Source of the DNA: CAZFHL01 sp964519145
GTDB lineage: Bacteria; Patescibacteriota; Minisyncoccia; Phycocordibacterales; WO2-35-19
Direction: 5' to 3'
DNA: 64,000 bases
Assembly (NCBI GenBank): GCA_964519145.1
Contig: CAZFHL010000001.1
Coordinates: 9,385 to 73,384, forward strand
Shown here: one piece after another, positions 15,670 to 26,242 of the stretch
Numbering within the stretch: position 1 is the stretch's first letter
How the letters are laid out: each line of letters starts with the position of its first letter
Translations under genes and position numbers: made by a program
The notes under the pieces: generated by a model
Told to the model about the DNA's origin: nothing
Database searches by the model: none
The model's input: only the letters and a program-made list of their open reading frames with translations

Positions 15670-18600
15670 ATGTCAAATACAGCAACAAAAGCTAAATCAA
15701 CTAAAGTATTGCCAAAAAAATATTTTAGTAAATTTAAAAAACCAATGGTTCCGATTCCAAACTTAGTAAAGGATCAGGTAGAATCTTTTAATTGGTTGAT
15801 TGAGAAGGGTATAAAAGAGGTTTTTGATGAGTTTAAAGCAATAAATGACTTTTCTGGTAAAAAATTTAGATTTGAATTTCTAAGTTTTGAAATGGAAAAA
15901 CCTAAATATGATGAATATTATGCAAAAGAAAAGAAGCTCTCGTATGAAGCACCTCTTAAAGCTCGTGTAAAACTTGTAAACAAGACTACTGGTACTGAAA
16001 AAGAACAAGAGGTATTTATGACAGACTTTCCTATGATGACATCCCATGGGACTTTTATTGTTAGTGGAATCGAAAGGGTAATAGTGCCACAACTAGCTAG
16101 ATCTTTCGGTGTATTTTTTACAGAAATAGAATCTAAAGGGAAATTGCTTTTTGGAGCAAAAATTATACCAGCTAGAGGTGCATGGATTGAAATAGAAACA
16201 GATGTTGATAAGTCTTTGTTTGTAAGAATTGATAGAAAGAGAAAATTTTCAGTAACATCTCTTCTAAGAGCTTTTGGTGCAGAAACAGATTCAGAAATGC
16301 TAGATTTATTTAAAGGAAATCCAGATGCTAAAGAATATATAGAAAAATCTTTAGCAAAAGATCATGCAAAAACAGCAGATGAATCATTTGTCGAAATATA
16401 TAGAAGACTTCGTGATGGAGATTTGGCTACAGCAGAAAATGCTAGAGAGTTTTTCAAATCTCTTTTTGATGTTGAAAGATATGATTTACAAAAAGTCGGA
16501 AGATTTAGATTTAATTCAAGATTTGGTTTAAGTACAGAAGGTAAAGAGGCTGAAAGAAGAACTTTAAATTTAGAAGATATAAAATTGGTTATTAATCATA
16601 TAATATCTCTAAACGTAACTCCTGGTTCAACAGAAGATGATATAGATCATTTAGGTAGTAGAAGAGTTAGATATGTTGGAGAACTATTGCAACAAAAATT
16701 TAGGATGGGCATGGCTCAAATCAAGAGGAATATGCAAAATAGAATGTCAACAGTTGAAACAGATTTAACTTTGCCAATACAATTTATAATACCAAAACCT
16801 CTTCAGGCTAGAATAAAAGAATTTTTCACAACAAACCAATTATCTCAATTTATGGCCCAAGAAAATGCTTTGGCTGAGATAGAACATTTGCGTATTTTGT
16901 CTGCTCTAGGTCCTGGAGGTTTAAATAGGAGTAGAGCAGGTTTTGAGGTGCGTGATGTTCACCCTTCTCATTATGGTAGACTTTGTCCAATACATACACC
17001 AGAAGGTCCAAACATTGGTCTTATACTTCACTTATCTTTGTATGCAAGAATAAATGAATTTGGAATGATAGAAACTCCTTATGCAAAAGTTAAAAAAGGT
17101 ATAGTGACAGATGAAATAGTATATTTGAATGCTTTAGAAGAGGAACAGTATGCAATTGCTCACGCCGCAGTTCCATATAATGAAAAGGGCAAAATTGAAG
17201 TTGATATGGTAGAAGCTAGAATAAAAGGTAAACCTGGTATTACAGATAGAGATAAAATAGATTTTATGGATGTGGCTACAAACCAAGCATTTTCAATTGC
17301 TACTTCTATGATTCCTTTTCTTAATCATGACGATGCTCACAGAGCACTCATGGGTTCTAATATGCAAAAACAAGCTACTCCTTGTGTTGAACCAGAAGCT
17401 CCTGTAGTTGCTACAGGTATTGAGGGTCCTGCTATGAAAGATACAGGAAGACTTGTTGTTGCAAATGAAGATGGAACTGTAAGTAAATTGTCCGGAAATT
17501 CAATAGAAATAACTAGCAATAAGGGTATAAAAAATAATTACAGACTAATAAATTTTGCAAAAACCAATAGTGCGACTTGTTTCCATCAGAGACCTATTGT
17601 TGATATTGGTGATACAGTAAAAAAGGGTGATGTTTTGGCAGATTCATTAACTAGTGTAAATGGAGAAATGGCAATTGGTCAAAATATATTCATCGCTTTT
17701 CTTTCTTGGTCTGGTGCAAACTATGAAGATGCTATTATATTGTCTGAGAGATTAATAAAAGAAAATAAATTTACAACAGTTCATATTGATGAAGTTGTAG
17801 TAAATGTTCGTGATACTAAATTAGGTCCTGAAGTTACTACTTGCGATATACCAAACATTGGTGAAAGTAAATTAAAAAATTTAGCAGAAGATGGAATTGT
17901 GAGAGTTGGAGCAGAGGTTAGTCCTGGTGATATATTGGTTGGTAAAATTACTCCAAAAGGTGAAAGTCAATTGACTCCAGAAGAGAGATTGCTTAGGTCT
18001 TTGTTTGGTGAAAAGGCTAGAGATGTTAAAGATACTTCAAAGAGAGTTGAGGGTGGTAAAAAGGGTAGAATAATAAATGTTCAGGTCTTTTCAAGAGAAA
18101 AAGGAGATAAGTTGGATTCAGGTATTATAAAAAGAATTCATATTGAAATTGCCCAAATAAGAAATGTTTCTGTTGGAGATAAGTTGGCAGGAAGACATGG
18201 TAATAAAGGTGTTATATCAAGGATACTTCCTGTCGAAGATATGCCTTATACAGCAGACGGTACACCTGTTGATATAATACTGACCCCTCTTGGTCTGCCT
18301 TCAAGAATGAACCTTGGTCAAATCCTTGAATTGCATTTAGGTTTGGCAGCAAAAACTTTAGGTTATCAGGCAATTGTTCCACCATTTGCGGGTGCTACAG
18401 ATATGGAAATAAAAGAAGAATTGAAAAAAGCAGGATTTAATGAAAATGGAAAAATACAATTATTTGATGGTCGTACAGGGGATGCTTTTAAACAAGAAAC
18501 TTCTGTTGGTTATATGTATATGTTAAAACTTGACCATATGGTTGAAGATAAAATACATATGAGATCTATTGGGCCTTATTCTCTAATCACACAACAACCG

Positions 18601-18900
18601 TTGGGTGGAAAGGCACAAGGTGGAGGCCAAAGATTTGGAGAAATGGAAGTTTGGGCGCTTTTGGGTCATGGTGCTGCTTATACATTGCGTGAAATGTTGA
18701 CTATAAAATCTGACGATATTTTAGGAAGAAGTGCGGCTTTTGATGCTATTGTAAAAGGAGAAAAAATTAAATCAGAAAATTTACCAGCGGCGTTTAATGT
18801 TCTTATAAGCAATTTAAGAGGTCTTGCTCTAGATATTGATTTAGTAAAAAGAGACAGGGGAGATTTCAAATTATCAGATGATTTAAATAATAAAAATTAA
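15670..18900 (+). CDS. rpoB: DNA-directed RNA polymerase subunit beta
   Basis: Catalytic-core subunit of RNA polymerase. At 1076 aa it is short compared with about 1180-1340 in most bacteria, lacking lineage-specific insertions. Typical segments are visible: VPQLARSFGVFF, the rifampicin-region QLSQFMAQENALAEI and LSALGPGGLNRSRAG, HPSHYGRLCPIHTPEGPN, AGRHGNKGVISRI, and the C-terminal GGKAQGGGQRFGEMEVWAL. rpoC begins 4 nt after the stop, so the two are co-transcribed from the upstream promoter. The N-terminal 20 residues are Lys/Thr-rich and not conserved. Confidence 0.98.
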   Translation: MSNTATKAKSTKVLPKKYFSKFKKPMVPIPNLVKDQVESFNWLIEKGIKEVFDEFKAINDFSGKKFRFEFLSFEMEKPKYDEYYAKEKKLSYEAPLKARVKLVNKTTGTEKEQEVFMTDFPMMTSHGTFIVSGIERVIVPQLARSFGVFFTEIESKGKLLFGAKIIPARGAWIEIETDVDKSLFVRIDRKRKFSVTSLLRAFGAETDSEMLDLFKGNPDAKEYIEKSLAKDHAKTADESFVEIYRRLRDGDLATAENAREFFKSLFDVERYDLQKVGRFRFNSRFGLSTEGKEAERRTLNLEDIKLVINHIISLNVTPGSTEDDIDHLGSRRVRYVGELLQQKFRMGMAQIKRNMQNRMSTVETDLTLPIQFIIPKPLQARIKEFFTTNQLSQFMAQENALAEIEHLRILSALGPGGLNRSRAGFEVRDVHPSHYGRLCPIHTPEGPNIGLILHLSLYARINEFGMIETPYAKVKKGIVTDEIVYLNALEEEQYAIAHAAVPYNEKGKIEVDMVEARIKGKPGITDRDKIDFMDVATNQAFSIATSMIPFLNHDDAHRALMGSNMQKQATPCVEPEAPVVATGIEGPAMKDTGRLVVANEDGTVSKLSGNSIEITSNKGIKNNYRLINFAKTNSATCFHQRPIVDIGDTVKKGDVLADSLTSVNGEMAIGQNIFIAFLSWSGANYEDAIILSERLIKENKFTTVHIDEVVVNVRDTKLGPEVTTCDIPNIGESKLKNLAEDGIVRVGAEVSPGDILVGKITPKGESQLTPEERLLRSLFGEKARDVKDTSKRVEGGKKGRIINVQVFSREKGDKLDSGIIKRIHIEIAQIRNVSVGDKLAGRHGNKGVISRILPVEDMPYTADGTPVDIILTPLGLPSRMNLGQILELHLGLAAKTLGYQAIVPPFAGATDMEIKEELKKAGFNENGKIQLFDGRTGDAFKQETSVGYMYMLKLDHMVEDKIHMRSIGPYSLITQQPLGGKAQGGGQRFGEMEVWALLGHGAAYTLREMLTIKSDDILGRSAAFDAIVKGEKIKSENLPAAFNVLISNLRGLALDIDLVKRDRGDFKLSDDLNNKN

Positions 18901-18904
18901 AAAT

Positions 18905-21900
18905 ATGAATAATAGAAATCAAAGCTTGACACCTGATTTTGATATGATGAAGCTATCTTTGGCTTCACCTGAAAGAATCAAAGAATGGTCATATGGAGAA
19001 ATAACAAAACCTGAAACCATTAATTACAGAACACAAAGAAGTGAAAGACATGGTTTGTTTGATGAAAAAATATTTGGTCCTGATAAAGACTATGAATGTT
19101 ATTGCGGTAAATACAAAGGTATAAGATACAAAGGTATTATTTGTGAAAAATGTGGAGTAGAAATAACAAGATCTATTGTAAGAAGAGAGAGAATGGGTCA
19201 TATAGAACTCGCTGCTCCTGTATCAAATATTTGGTTTTTAAAGAGTATGCCATCAAGAATTTCTCTTATATTGGGGCTTCAAAGTATTGATGTTGAAAAA
19301 GTAATATATTTTGCAGGATACATTATTACAAAAGTTTCTAATGAATCAAAATTAGAAATATTGAGAGATTTAGATGCTGAGTTTAAAGCAAAAATAAAAC
19401 AATTAACAGAAGAAAAGCATAAAGATGAATTGAAAGAAAAATTGCTATCAACTAAAAAAGAAATTGAGGACATAGTAGAGGGTAAAGTTATAGATGAAGT
19501 GGCTTATCATAATTATTCTGTAAAATATGGTTCATTTTTTGAAGCAGAGATTGGAGCAGAGGCAATTTTCAATATATTTAGGAGAACAGATCTTAAAAAA
19601 TTAGAGACAGCTATTTTGGAAGAATTAAAAAATGCTAAATCAGTTGACAGCACAAAACTTTCAAAGAGATTAAGCATTATTCAATCAATGATAAGATCAA
19701 ATACTAGACCTGAATGGATGTTTTTGACATCTGTACCTGTCATACCTCCTGCTATGAGACCAATGGTTCCTCTTGATGGTGGTAGATACGCTACAAGTGA
19801 TGTAAATGATTTGTACAGAAGAGTGATAAACAGAAATAATAGATTGAAAAAATTAAAAGAAATTGGAGCTCCTGATGTAATTTTAAGGAATGAAAAAAGA
19901 ATTTTACAAGAAGCTGTTGATGCTTTGATCGATAATTCCATAAGACATAATAATCAACAAGCAAATGCTCAAGTAAATAAATCAAGAGAATTAAAATCTT
20001 TAGCAGATAATCTTAAAGGCAAAAGAGGTTTATTCAGACAAAATCTTTTAGGTAAAAGAGTAGATTATTCTGGAAGATCTGTAATTGTTGTTGGACCAGA
20101 TTTAAAACTACATCAATGTGGTTTACCAAAACATATGGCTTTGGAATTGTTTAAACCTTTTGTTGTGGCTCAATTATTAAAAAAGGAACTTGCTTTCAAT
20201 GTAAGAGGTGCTAGCCGTCTTATTGATGATCAGATACCAGAAGTATGGGCAATACTTGAAGATGTTATAAAAAATAAATATGTGCTTTTAAACAGAGCTC
20301 CTACTTTGCACAGATTAGGTATTCAAGCATTTCAACCTATTTTAATTGAAGGAAATGCTATCCAAGTTCATCCACTTGTTTGTAATGCTTTCAATGCTGA
20401 CTTCGATGGAGACCAAATGGCAGTACATGTACCTCTTTCAGAAGAAGCGCAAATAGAAGCAAAGATGATCATGGCTTCCGATAAAAATATTTTGAAACCT
20501 GGAAGTGGTGAACCTACAATATCAAATAAACCACTCGATATTATCTTGGGTTGTTATTGGATGACAAAAGATGTTGTTGGTGAAAAAGGCGAAGGGTTGG
20601 TGTTTCCATCTCCAAACAATGCCATCACTGCTTATGATTTTGATTTGGTAAGTTTTAGAGCAAAGATAAAAGTTTTACCTACTGATTCTTTAAAATATAA
20701 AAAATTTAATGGAGAGTTATTTGAAACAACCATAGGAAGATTATTATTTAATGCTGTTTTACCAAATGATTATCCTTATATAAACAATGAAATAGATACG
20801 AAGAAAATGAAGGCGATAATTGATGATCTTATACAACAATATGGGACAGACGCTATCCCTGCTATTATGGATAAAATAAAATCTTTTGGATTTAAGTACG
20901 CTACAGTTTCTGGTGTTACTTGGAGTATCAGTGATGTTATTGTTCCTACTAAAAAAGATGAAATAATTTCAAATTCAAAAGAAAAAATTCAAGTTATTGA
21001 GGATCAATACAATGATGGTCTAATATCTGAATCTGAAAAGAAAATTAAAAATATTGAAATTTGGTCATCTACAAAAGAACAAGTGGAAAAAGCAATGCAG
21101 GAAGTGATGGATAAAACAGGTTCTGTTTATGATATGGTGAAATCTGGAGCGAGAGGATCGATGGGACAATTGGTTCAAATGGCTGGTATGAAAGGGCTTA
21201 TTGTAAATAATGCTGGAGAGACCATTGATTTTCCTGTTATTTCTTCAAACAAAGAAGGTCTAACACCAATAGAATATTTCATCACTACTCATGGAGCAAG
21301 AAAGGGTCTTACTGATACAGCATTAAATACCGCAAAAGCAGGTTACCTTACAAGAAGGTTGTTTGATGTTGGTCAAGATGTGTTGATAACAGAGGAAGAT
21401 TGTGGAACAAAAAATAATATTCTCTTACAAAGAAGAACTCCATCTGGTATGGAAGTTTCTTTGGCAAAAGTTTCTAAAGGTAGGTTTATTGCAGAAGATT
21501 TGAAAGATCAAGATGGTAATTTGATTTTTGAAAAAGGTCATTTTGTTACTCGTGATGATGCAAATAAAATAGAAGCATCTTCTGTACAAAATTTACTAGT
21601 CAGATCTCCTCTTACTTGCGAAACATTAGATGGTATCTGTGTTAAATGTTATGGTTCTGATTTGGGTAGAAATAAAATAATTGGGGTAGGTGAAGCTGTT
21701 GGTACTATTGCTGCTCAAGCTATTGGTGAGCCTGGTACTCAACTTACTATGCGTACTTTCCATCAAGGAGGTACTGCTTCTGCTGGTGGAGATATTACGC
21801 AAGGTTTACCTAGAGTAGAAGAGGTTTTTGAAAATAGAACTCCAAAAAATCCGGCTGTGATTGCAAAAGTAGATGGTATTGTTAGCGAGATTAAAACAGA

Positions 21901-22552
21901 AAATAGAGAAAAAATAATTGTTATTTTGCCAGATGAAGGAAGTAAATCTAAATCTACAACCAATACAGAATATCCAGTAAATTATCACCGTATTGTCTTG
22001 GTTAAGATAGGAGATAAAGTCAAAAAAGGAGATTTTTTGACAGATGGCTCCGCAGATCTTGATGAGTTATTTAAATATGGAGGTAAAGAAAAAACACAAA
22101 ATTATATTATTCAAGAAATTACAAAAATTTATGAGTTGCAAGGAGAGCCTGTATCTAGAAAACATATTGAAGTGATTATTAGACAAATGTTTTCTAGAAT
22201 TAAAGTCAAAGAACCGGGAGAAACTAGATTTTCACAAGGTGATGTTGTATCTAAATCTGAATTCTTGATTGAAAATACAGAATCAAAAATCACAAATAAA
22301 GAAGAGGCAAAATCAGAATCATTGCTTCTTGGTGTTACAGAAGTTTCTCTTTCAAGACAGAGCTTTTTGTCATCAGCTTCTTTCCAACATACAACTAGGA
22401 TGCTTATACAAAATGCTCTAAAAGGCACAGAAGATGAACTTAAGGGGTTAAAAGAAAATGTAATTATTGGAAGACTTATACCTGCTGGTTCAGGATTTAA
22501 AGGTAGTGAAAAATATAAAATCATAGAAGACTTAAAACAAAAAGAGATCTAA
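18905..22552 (+). CDS. rpoC: DNA-directed RNA polymerase subunit beta prime
   Basis: A 1215-aa catalytic subunit. The N-terminal zinc site is CYCGKYKG with CEKCGVE (about 59-82). The metal-binding active-site motif NADFDGDQMAVHVPL lies near residue 495. The second zinc site is CETLDGICVKCYG (about 908). Bridge-helix and trigger-loop segments (GARKGLTDTALNTAKAGYLTR; AIGEPGTQLTMRTFH) are present. It forms one operon with rpoB. dnaG starts 11 nt after the stop, which suggests read-through into dnaG-rpoD. Confidence 0.98.
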   Translation: MNNRNQSLTPDFDMMKLSLASPERIKEWSYGEITKPETINYRTQRSERHGLFDEKIFGPDKDYECYCGKYKGIRYKGIICEKCGVEITRSIVRRERMGHIELAAPVSNIWFLKSMPSRISLILGLQSIDVEKVIYFAGYIITKVSNESKLEILRDLDAEFKAKIKQLTEEKHKDELKEKLLSTKKEIEDIVEGKVIDEVAYHNYSVKYGSFFEAEIGAEAIFNIFRRTDLKKLETAILEELKNAKSVDSTKLSKRLSIIQSMIRSNTRPEWMFLTSVPVIPPAMRPMVPLDGGRYATSDVNDLYRRVINRNNRLKKLKEIGAPDVILRNEKRILQEAVDALIDNSIRHNNQQANAQVNKSRELKSLADNLKGKRGLFRQNLLGKRVDYSGRSVIVVGPDLKLHQCGLPKHMALELFKPFVVAQLLKKELAFNVRGASRLIDDQIPEVWAILEDVIKNKYVLLNRAPTLHRLGIQAFQPILIEGNAIQVHPLVCNAFNADFDGDQMAVHVPLSEEAQIEAKMIMASDKNILKPGSGEPTISNKPLDIILGCYWMTKDVVGEKGEGLVFPSPNNAITAYDFDLVSFRAKIKVLPTDSLKYKKFNGELFETTIGRLLFNAVLPNDYPYINNEIDTKKMKAIIDDLIQQYGTDAIPAIMDKIKSFGFKYATVSGVTWSISDVIVPTKKDEIISNSKEKIQVIEDQYNDGLISESEKKIKNIEIWSSTKEQVEKAMQEVMDKTGSVYDMVKSGARGSMGQLVQMAGMKGLIVNNAGETIDFPVISSNKEGLTPIEYFITTHGARKGLTDTALNTAKAGYLTRRLFDVGQDVLITEEDCGTKNNILLQRRTPSGMEVSLAKVSKGRFIAEDLKDQDGNLIFEKGHFVTRDDANKIEASSVQNLLVRSPLTCETLDGICVKCYGSDLGRNKIIGVGEAVGTIAAQAIGEPGTQLTMRTFHQGGTASAGGDITQGLPRVEEVFENRTPKNPAVIAKVDGIVSEIKTENREKIIVILPDEGSKSKSTTNTEYPVNYHRIVLVKIGDKVKKGDFLTDGSADLDELFKYGGKEKTQNYIIQEITKIYELQGEPVSRKHIEVIIRQMFSRIKVKEPGETRFSQGDVVSKSEFLIENTESKITNKEEAKSESLLLGVTEVSLSRQSFLSSASFQHTTRMLIQNALKGTEDELKGLKENVIIGRLIPAGSGFKGSEKYKIIEDLKQKEI

Positions 22553-22563
22553 TAGATCTAAAT

Positions 22564-24252
22564 ATGCATTCAGATGTTTCAATTATAAAAGACAGATTAG
22601 ATGTAGCTGATGTTATTTCTGCTTATATAAAAATTGAAAAATCTGGTATAAATTGGAAAGCTAAATGTCCATTTCATAACGAGAAGACACCATCCTTCTT
22701 TATATCTACAGCAAGGCAAACATTTTATTGTTTTGGTTGCGGAGAGAAAGGTGATATATTTACATTCGTAGAAAAATTTGAAGGAGTTGATTTTAGAGGA
22801 GCACTTAAAATATTGGCAGATAAAGCAGGTGTGGAATTGAGTAAAAATTTAGTTTCTACAAAGGATGATTCTTTAGATAAAATGCTTGATTTAATGGAAG
22901 AATCTACATTATTTTATCAAAATAATTTGTCTAAAAATTTAGAAGCGCAGGAATATTTAAAAAAAAGAGGTATTTCTTTTGATTCAGTAAAAAAATGGAG
23001 GATAGGTTTTGCTATTGATGAATGGAGGAATTTGCATGACTATATTTTATCTAAAAATTTTAGTGTAAATGATTTGCTTGAAACCGGTATGGTAAAAAAG
23101 GCGCTTGATCAAAACGAAAAAACACAAAAAGTGTACGATACTTTTAGAGGGAGAATAATGTTTCCAATAATGGATACCGCTAATAGGACAATTGCATTTT
23201 CTGGAAGAGCACTGAAAAAAGATGACAAGGTACCTAAATATTTAAATTCTCCTGAAACCAAATTGTTTTTTAAATCAGAAGTTTTGTATGGCTTTAATAT
23301 TGCAAAAGAACACATTAGAAAATTAGGTTATACAGTCTTGGTTGAAGGACAGATGGATTTAATAATGTCTCATCAGGCAGGGATTTTGAATACAGTGGCG
23401 TCTTCTGGCACCGCTCTTACCGAATTGCATTTAAAAAGAATATTAAAGTTATCAAATAAAATGATTATTGGTTATGATGGTGATCAAGCTGGAGTAAAAG
23501 CTTGTTTTAGAGCTTCTATTATGGCGCTTTCTCTTGGTATGGAAGTAAAAATTGTTGAAATAGATGAAAATGAAGACCCAGCTTTAATTGTTTTTAAGGA
23601 TCCTAATATATGGAGAGATGCTGTAAAAAATGCAAAACATATAATTGATGCTTATATAGAGAAAGCATTTCTCGATAGAGATGATAGAAAGATAAATTTA
23701 AGTGTATCAAACAATGTTTTGCCATTACTTTCTGTACTCAAAAGTGATATAGAAAAAGCTAGATTTGTAAAAAAAATTGCTTCTAAGATGAGTATATCTG
23801 AAGAATTTATTTGGTCTGATTTGAAAAAAATAAAAATTGATGAAAATGGTGGAGATAGTTTTGTTATAGAAAATATTAAAACTGATAAAAATATATTTGA
23901 TTTAGATAAATTACTTGTTTCCTTTATCTTTTTAAAAGAATCTCATAAGGTTTCTGATCATAATGTAAAAGATATGTGGCAAAAGATAGTTGGAAAAGAA
24001 TATGTTGCAAAAAAGATAGAAGAATATTGTCAATATAAAGAAGCTTTAATTTTTGAAGCCGAATCTTATATAGGCGAAAGTACTTTTGATAACATTTTAT
24101 TAGATGTTTTATGTAGGGTGGAATCAAATCATTTGAAAAATCGTTTAAAAATTATAGTAAAAAATATGGATATTTTAAAAGATAAAATAGAAATAGAAAA
24201 AAATAATGAAGAATTATTAAATATACAAAAAAGATTACGAGAGCTTGGTTGA
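22564..24252 (+). CDS. dnaG: DNA primase
   Basis: Synthesises RNA primers for replication. At 562 aa it is full length. The N-terminal CHC2 zinc finger (CPFH then CFGCGEKGD) covers about residues 38-63. The central TOPRIM domain starts near 258 with the catalytic VEGQMDLIMSHQ, followed by the IGYDGDQAG metal motif. The C-terminal helicase-binding region (about 430-562) is poorly conserved, as is normal. It follows rpoC by 11 nt and precedes rpoD, recalling the dnaG-rpoD macromolecular synthesis operon of other bacteria, here joined to rpoBC. Confidence 0.95.
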   Translation: MHSDVSIIKDRLDVADVISAYIKIEKSGINWKAKCPFHNEKTPSFFISTARQTFYCFGCGEKGDIFTFVEKFEGVDFRGALKILADKAGVELSKNLVSTKDDSLDKMLDLMEESTLFYQNNLSKNLEAQEYLKKRGISFDSVKKWRIGFAIDEWRNLHDYILSKNFSVNDLLETGMVKKALDQNEKTQKVYDTFRGRIMFPIMDTANRTIAFSGRALKKDDKVPKYLNSPETKLFFKSEVLYGFNIAKEHIRKLGYTVLVEGQMDLIMSHQAGILNTVASSGTALTELHLKRILKLSNKMIIGYDGDQAGVKACFRASIMALSLGMEVKIVEIDENEDPALIVFKDPNIWRDAVKNAKHIIDAYIEKAFLDRDDRKINLSVSNNVLPLLSVLKSDIEKARFVKKIASKMSISEEFIWSDLKKIKIDENGGDSFVIENIKTDKNIFDLDKLLVSFIFLKESHKVSDHNVKDMWQKIVGKEYVAKKIEEYCQYKEALIFEAESYIGESTFDNILLDVLCRVESNHLKNRLKIIVKNMDILKDKIEIEKNNEELLNIQKRLRELG

Positions 24253-24288
24253 TGCTCAAAAATAAATTATGAGTTAATATATAAAAGT

Positions 24289-25494
24289 ATGTCAAAAAAG
24301 AAAAATATAAATAAATATAAAAAAATCAAGAAAGATAGATTAAAAAAAGTTATTAAAAAGACTGTCATTAAAAAAGTAAAACCAAAAAAAGTTTTATCTA
24401 AAAATATTTCCAACAAAAAGATTTCTGAGGTAGATATTGTAAAGCAGAAAAAATTAAATTTAATCACAAAAGGTAAGGAAAGAGGATTTATTACTTATGA
24501 TGAAATTTTGAAAGAATTCCCTACTGTGGAAGAAGATGTCTTGATGCTTGAAGAAATATATGAAGAATGTGAAACGGCAGGCATAGATATTTTAGAAGGA
24601 GGAAGACTTCTTGAAGATGATGCAATATTGGGTAAAAATAAAAATCTTTTAAAAGATGACTCAAATTACGATTCCATTCAGATGTATTTAAAAGAGATTG
24701 GTCAGCATTCTCTTATTTCTGGCTCTCAAGAAAAAGATTTGGCTAAAAGGATAATGCAGGGGGATAATGAGGCAAAAAATATATTAGCAAGGGCAAACTT
24801 GCGTTTAGTTGTTTCTATTGCTAAAAAATATGTTGGCAGAAGTTCAGATCTGACTTTACTTGATTTGATTCAAGAGGGGAATCTCGGTTTATTTAAAGCT
24901 GTGGATAAATTTGATTATACTAAGGGTTATAAATTTTCTACATATGCCACCTGGTGGATTAGGCAAGCTATAACTAGGGCATTAGCAGATCAGAGTAGGA
25001 CTATTCGTGTACCTGTTCATATGGTTGAAACAATTGCAAAATATAAACAAGTTGTAAGGAGATTGTCTCAAGATTTAGGCAGAGATCCACTACCAGAAGA
25101 AATAGCTGTTGAAATGGGTCTTGATGCTGATAAGGTTTATATGATTGAAAAAATTGATCAAGGGACTGTATCTTTAGAGAGTCCAGTGGGGGATGATGAA
25201 GACAAATCAACTTTGGAAGATTTTTTGGCTGATGATAAAATATTATCTCCAGAACAAGAGTCAAATAGGAGAATTATAAGAGATCAATTGATGGAAATTT
25301 TAAATGATTTACCTCCGAAAGAAAAGAAAATAATAGAAATGCGAAATGGTTTGATAGATGGGGTTTATCATACATTAGAAGATGTGGGCAAAGAATTTGG
25401 TGTTACAAGAGAAAGGATAAGACAAATAGAAGCTAAAGCTATTGAAAAAATGAGAGGACACGAAAAGACCAAAAGATTGCAACATTTTCTATAA
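24289..25494 (+). CDS. rpoD: Primary RNA polymerase sigma factor (sigma-70)
   Basis: A 401-aa housekeeping sigma factor. Region 1.2 starts near DSIQMYLKEIG, regions 2.3-2.4 are KFSTYATWWIRQAITRA, region 3 includes VHMVETIAKYK, and region 4.2 is the DVGKEFGVTRERIRQIEAK helix-turn-helix. The first 60 residues are almost purely Lys/Ile-rich and non-conserved, in place of region 1.1. It lies directly after dnaG. The strong TTGACA/TATACT promoters in this window fit recognition by such a factor. Confidence 0.96.
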   Translation: MSKKKNINKYKKIKKDRLKKVIKKTVIKKVKPKKVLSKNISNKKISEVDIVKQKKLNLITKGKERGFITYDEILKEFPTVEEDVLMLEEIYEECETAGIDILEGGRLLEDDAILGKNKNLLKDDSNYDSIQMYLKEIGQHSLISGSQEKDLAKRIMQGDNEAKNILARANLRLVVSIAKKYVGRSSDLTLLDLIQEGNLGLFKAVDKFDYTKGYKFSTYATWWIRQAITRALADQSRTIRVPVHMVETIAKYKQVVRRLSQDLGRDPLPEEIAVEMGLDADKVYMIEKIDQGTVSLESPVGDDEDKSTLEDFLADDKILSPEQESNRRIIRDQLMEILNDLPPKEKKIIEMRNGLIDGVYHTLEDVGKEFGVTRERIRQIEAKAIEKMRGHEKTKRLQHFL

Positions 25495-25545
25495 AACTTT
25501 ATAAATTAGTTTTGCTATTTTATTTAAAACTGTTAAAATATAAAT

Positions 25546-25773
25546 ATGTTAAAAAATAAAGATACTCACATGACTATATCTTACTTTGTACGAAATATAT
25601 CAATTGTTCTCGGTTTAGTCTTAATCTGGAGAGGTATATGGTATGTACTTGATGAATTTGATATATTGTTTCTAAATGGAAGTCATTTTTGGACAGCAAT
25701 AGGCGGTATTGTATTAGGACTTATAATACTTTATATTCCAGATCATGACTTAAAAGAGATAGGAAAATTATAA
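25546..25773 (+). CDS. Small membrane protein with two predicted spans
   Basis: A 75-aa protein with two hydrophobic segments (about residues 12-30 and 46-62) separated by a short loop containing LDEFDILFLNGSHF. No enzymatic motif is visible. Similar two-span LiaF/DUF-type small proteins are common in Patescibacteria, but I cannot assign a family. There is no clear Shine-Dalgarno site. Confidence 0.6.
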   Translation: MLKNKDTHMTISYFVRNISIVLGLVLIWRGIWYVLDEFDILFLNGSHFWTAIGGIVLGLIILYIPDHDLKEIGKL

Positions 25774-25805
25774 TATATAATTAAAATCTGTAAGTCTTAA
25801 TTGAA

Positions 25806-26159
25806 TTAAGCGACTATATTTGGTGTGTTATCTGAAAGTTTTGGCTGTTTTGCTCCTTTAAATTTTCTATGTGTACTTATATCGACTACACTATTTGTTT
25901 TTGAATTTAATTCATCTATTCTTTTTTGTAGAGATTTTATTTGAATCAATAGTTCATCTGCTTTTTGCTTTGTTTCTTCAAGCGTTTCATTTTGGACTCT
26001 GCTATTTGTAGATATTGCGCATACAGTATGTCCATATTCTATACACAACATACCTAATTTGTTATAAAGTATATCTAATTCGTTTAGATTTCCTTCCGAA
26101 TGTATACCACTGTCCAAGACATCATCAACATCATTTAGATCCACTTTGTTATTTTCCAT
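25806..26159 (-). CDS. Unrecognised coiled-coil protein
   Basis: A 117-aa minus-strand gene. The middle (about 50-90: ETLEETKQKADELLIQIKSL) has heptad-like spacing typical of a short coiled coil; both ends look disordered. No family is recognised. The start codon lacks a strong Shine-Dalgarno site. It is divergent from mscL, with about 80 nt between the starts. An overlapping plus-strand frame upstream of mscL is better explained as non-coding. Confidence 0.55.
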   Translation of the reverse strand: MENNKVDLNDVDDVLDSGIHSEGNLNELDILYNKLGMLCIEYGHTVCAISTNSRVQNETLEETKQKADELLIQIKSLQKRIDELNSKTNSVVDISTHRKFKGAKQPKLSDNTPNIVA

Positions 26160-26242
26160 ATTTTATAGATAAATTAATAATTGAAATAATAAAAAAATCT
26201 GTTAGAATTTTGATATTAAAAGCTAATTTAATTATAAGCCTT

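Noticed and set aside
26015..26242. N-terminal extension of MscL
   Set aside because: The ATG at 26243 gives the canonical MscL start; upstream residues match nothing and overlap a divergent gene.
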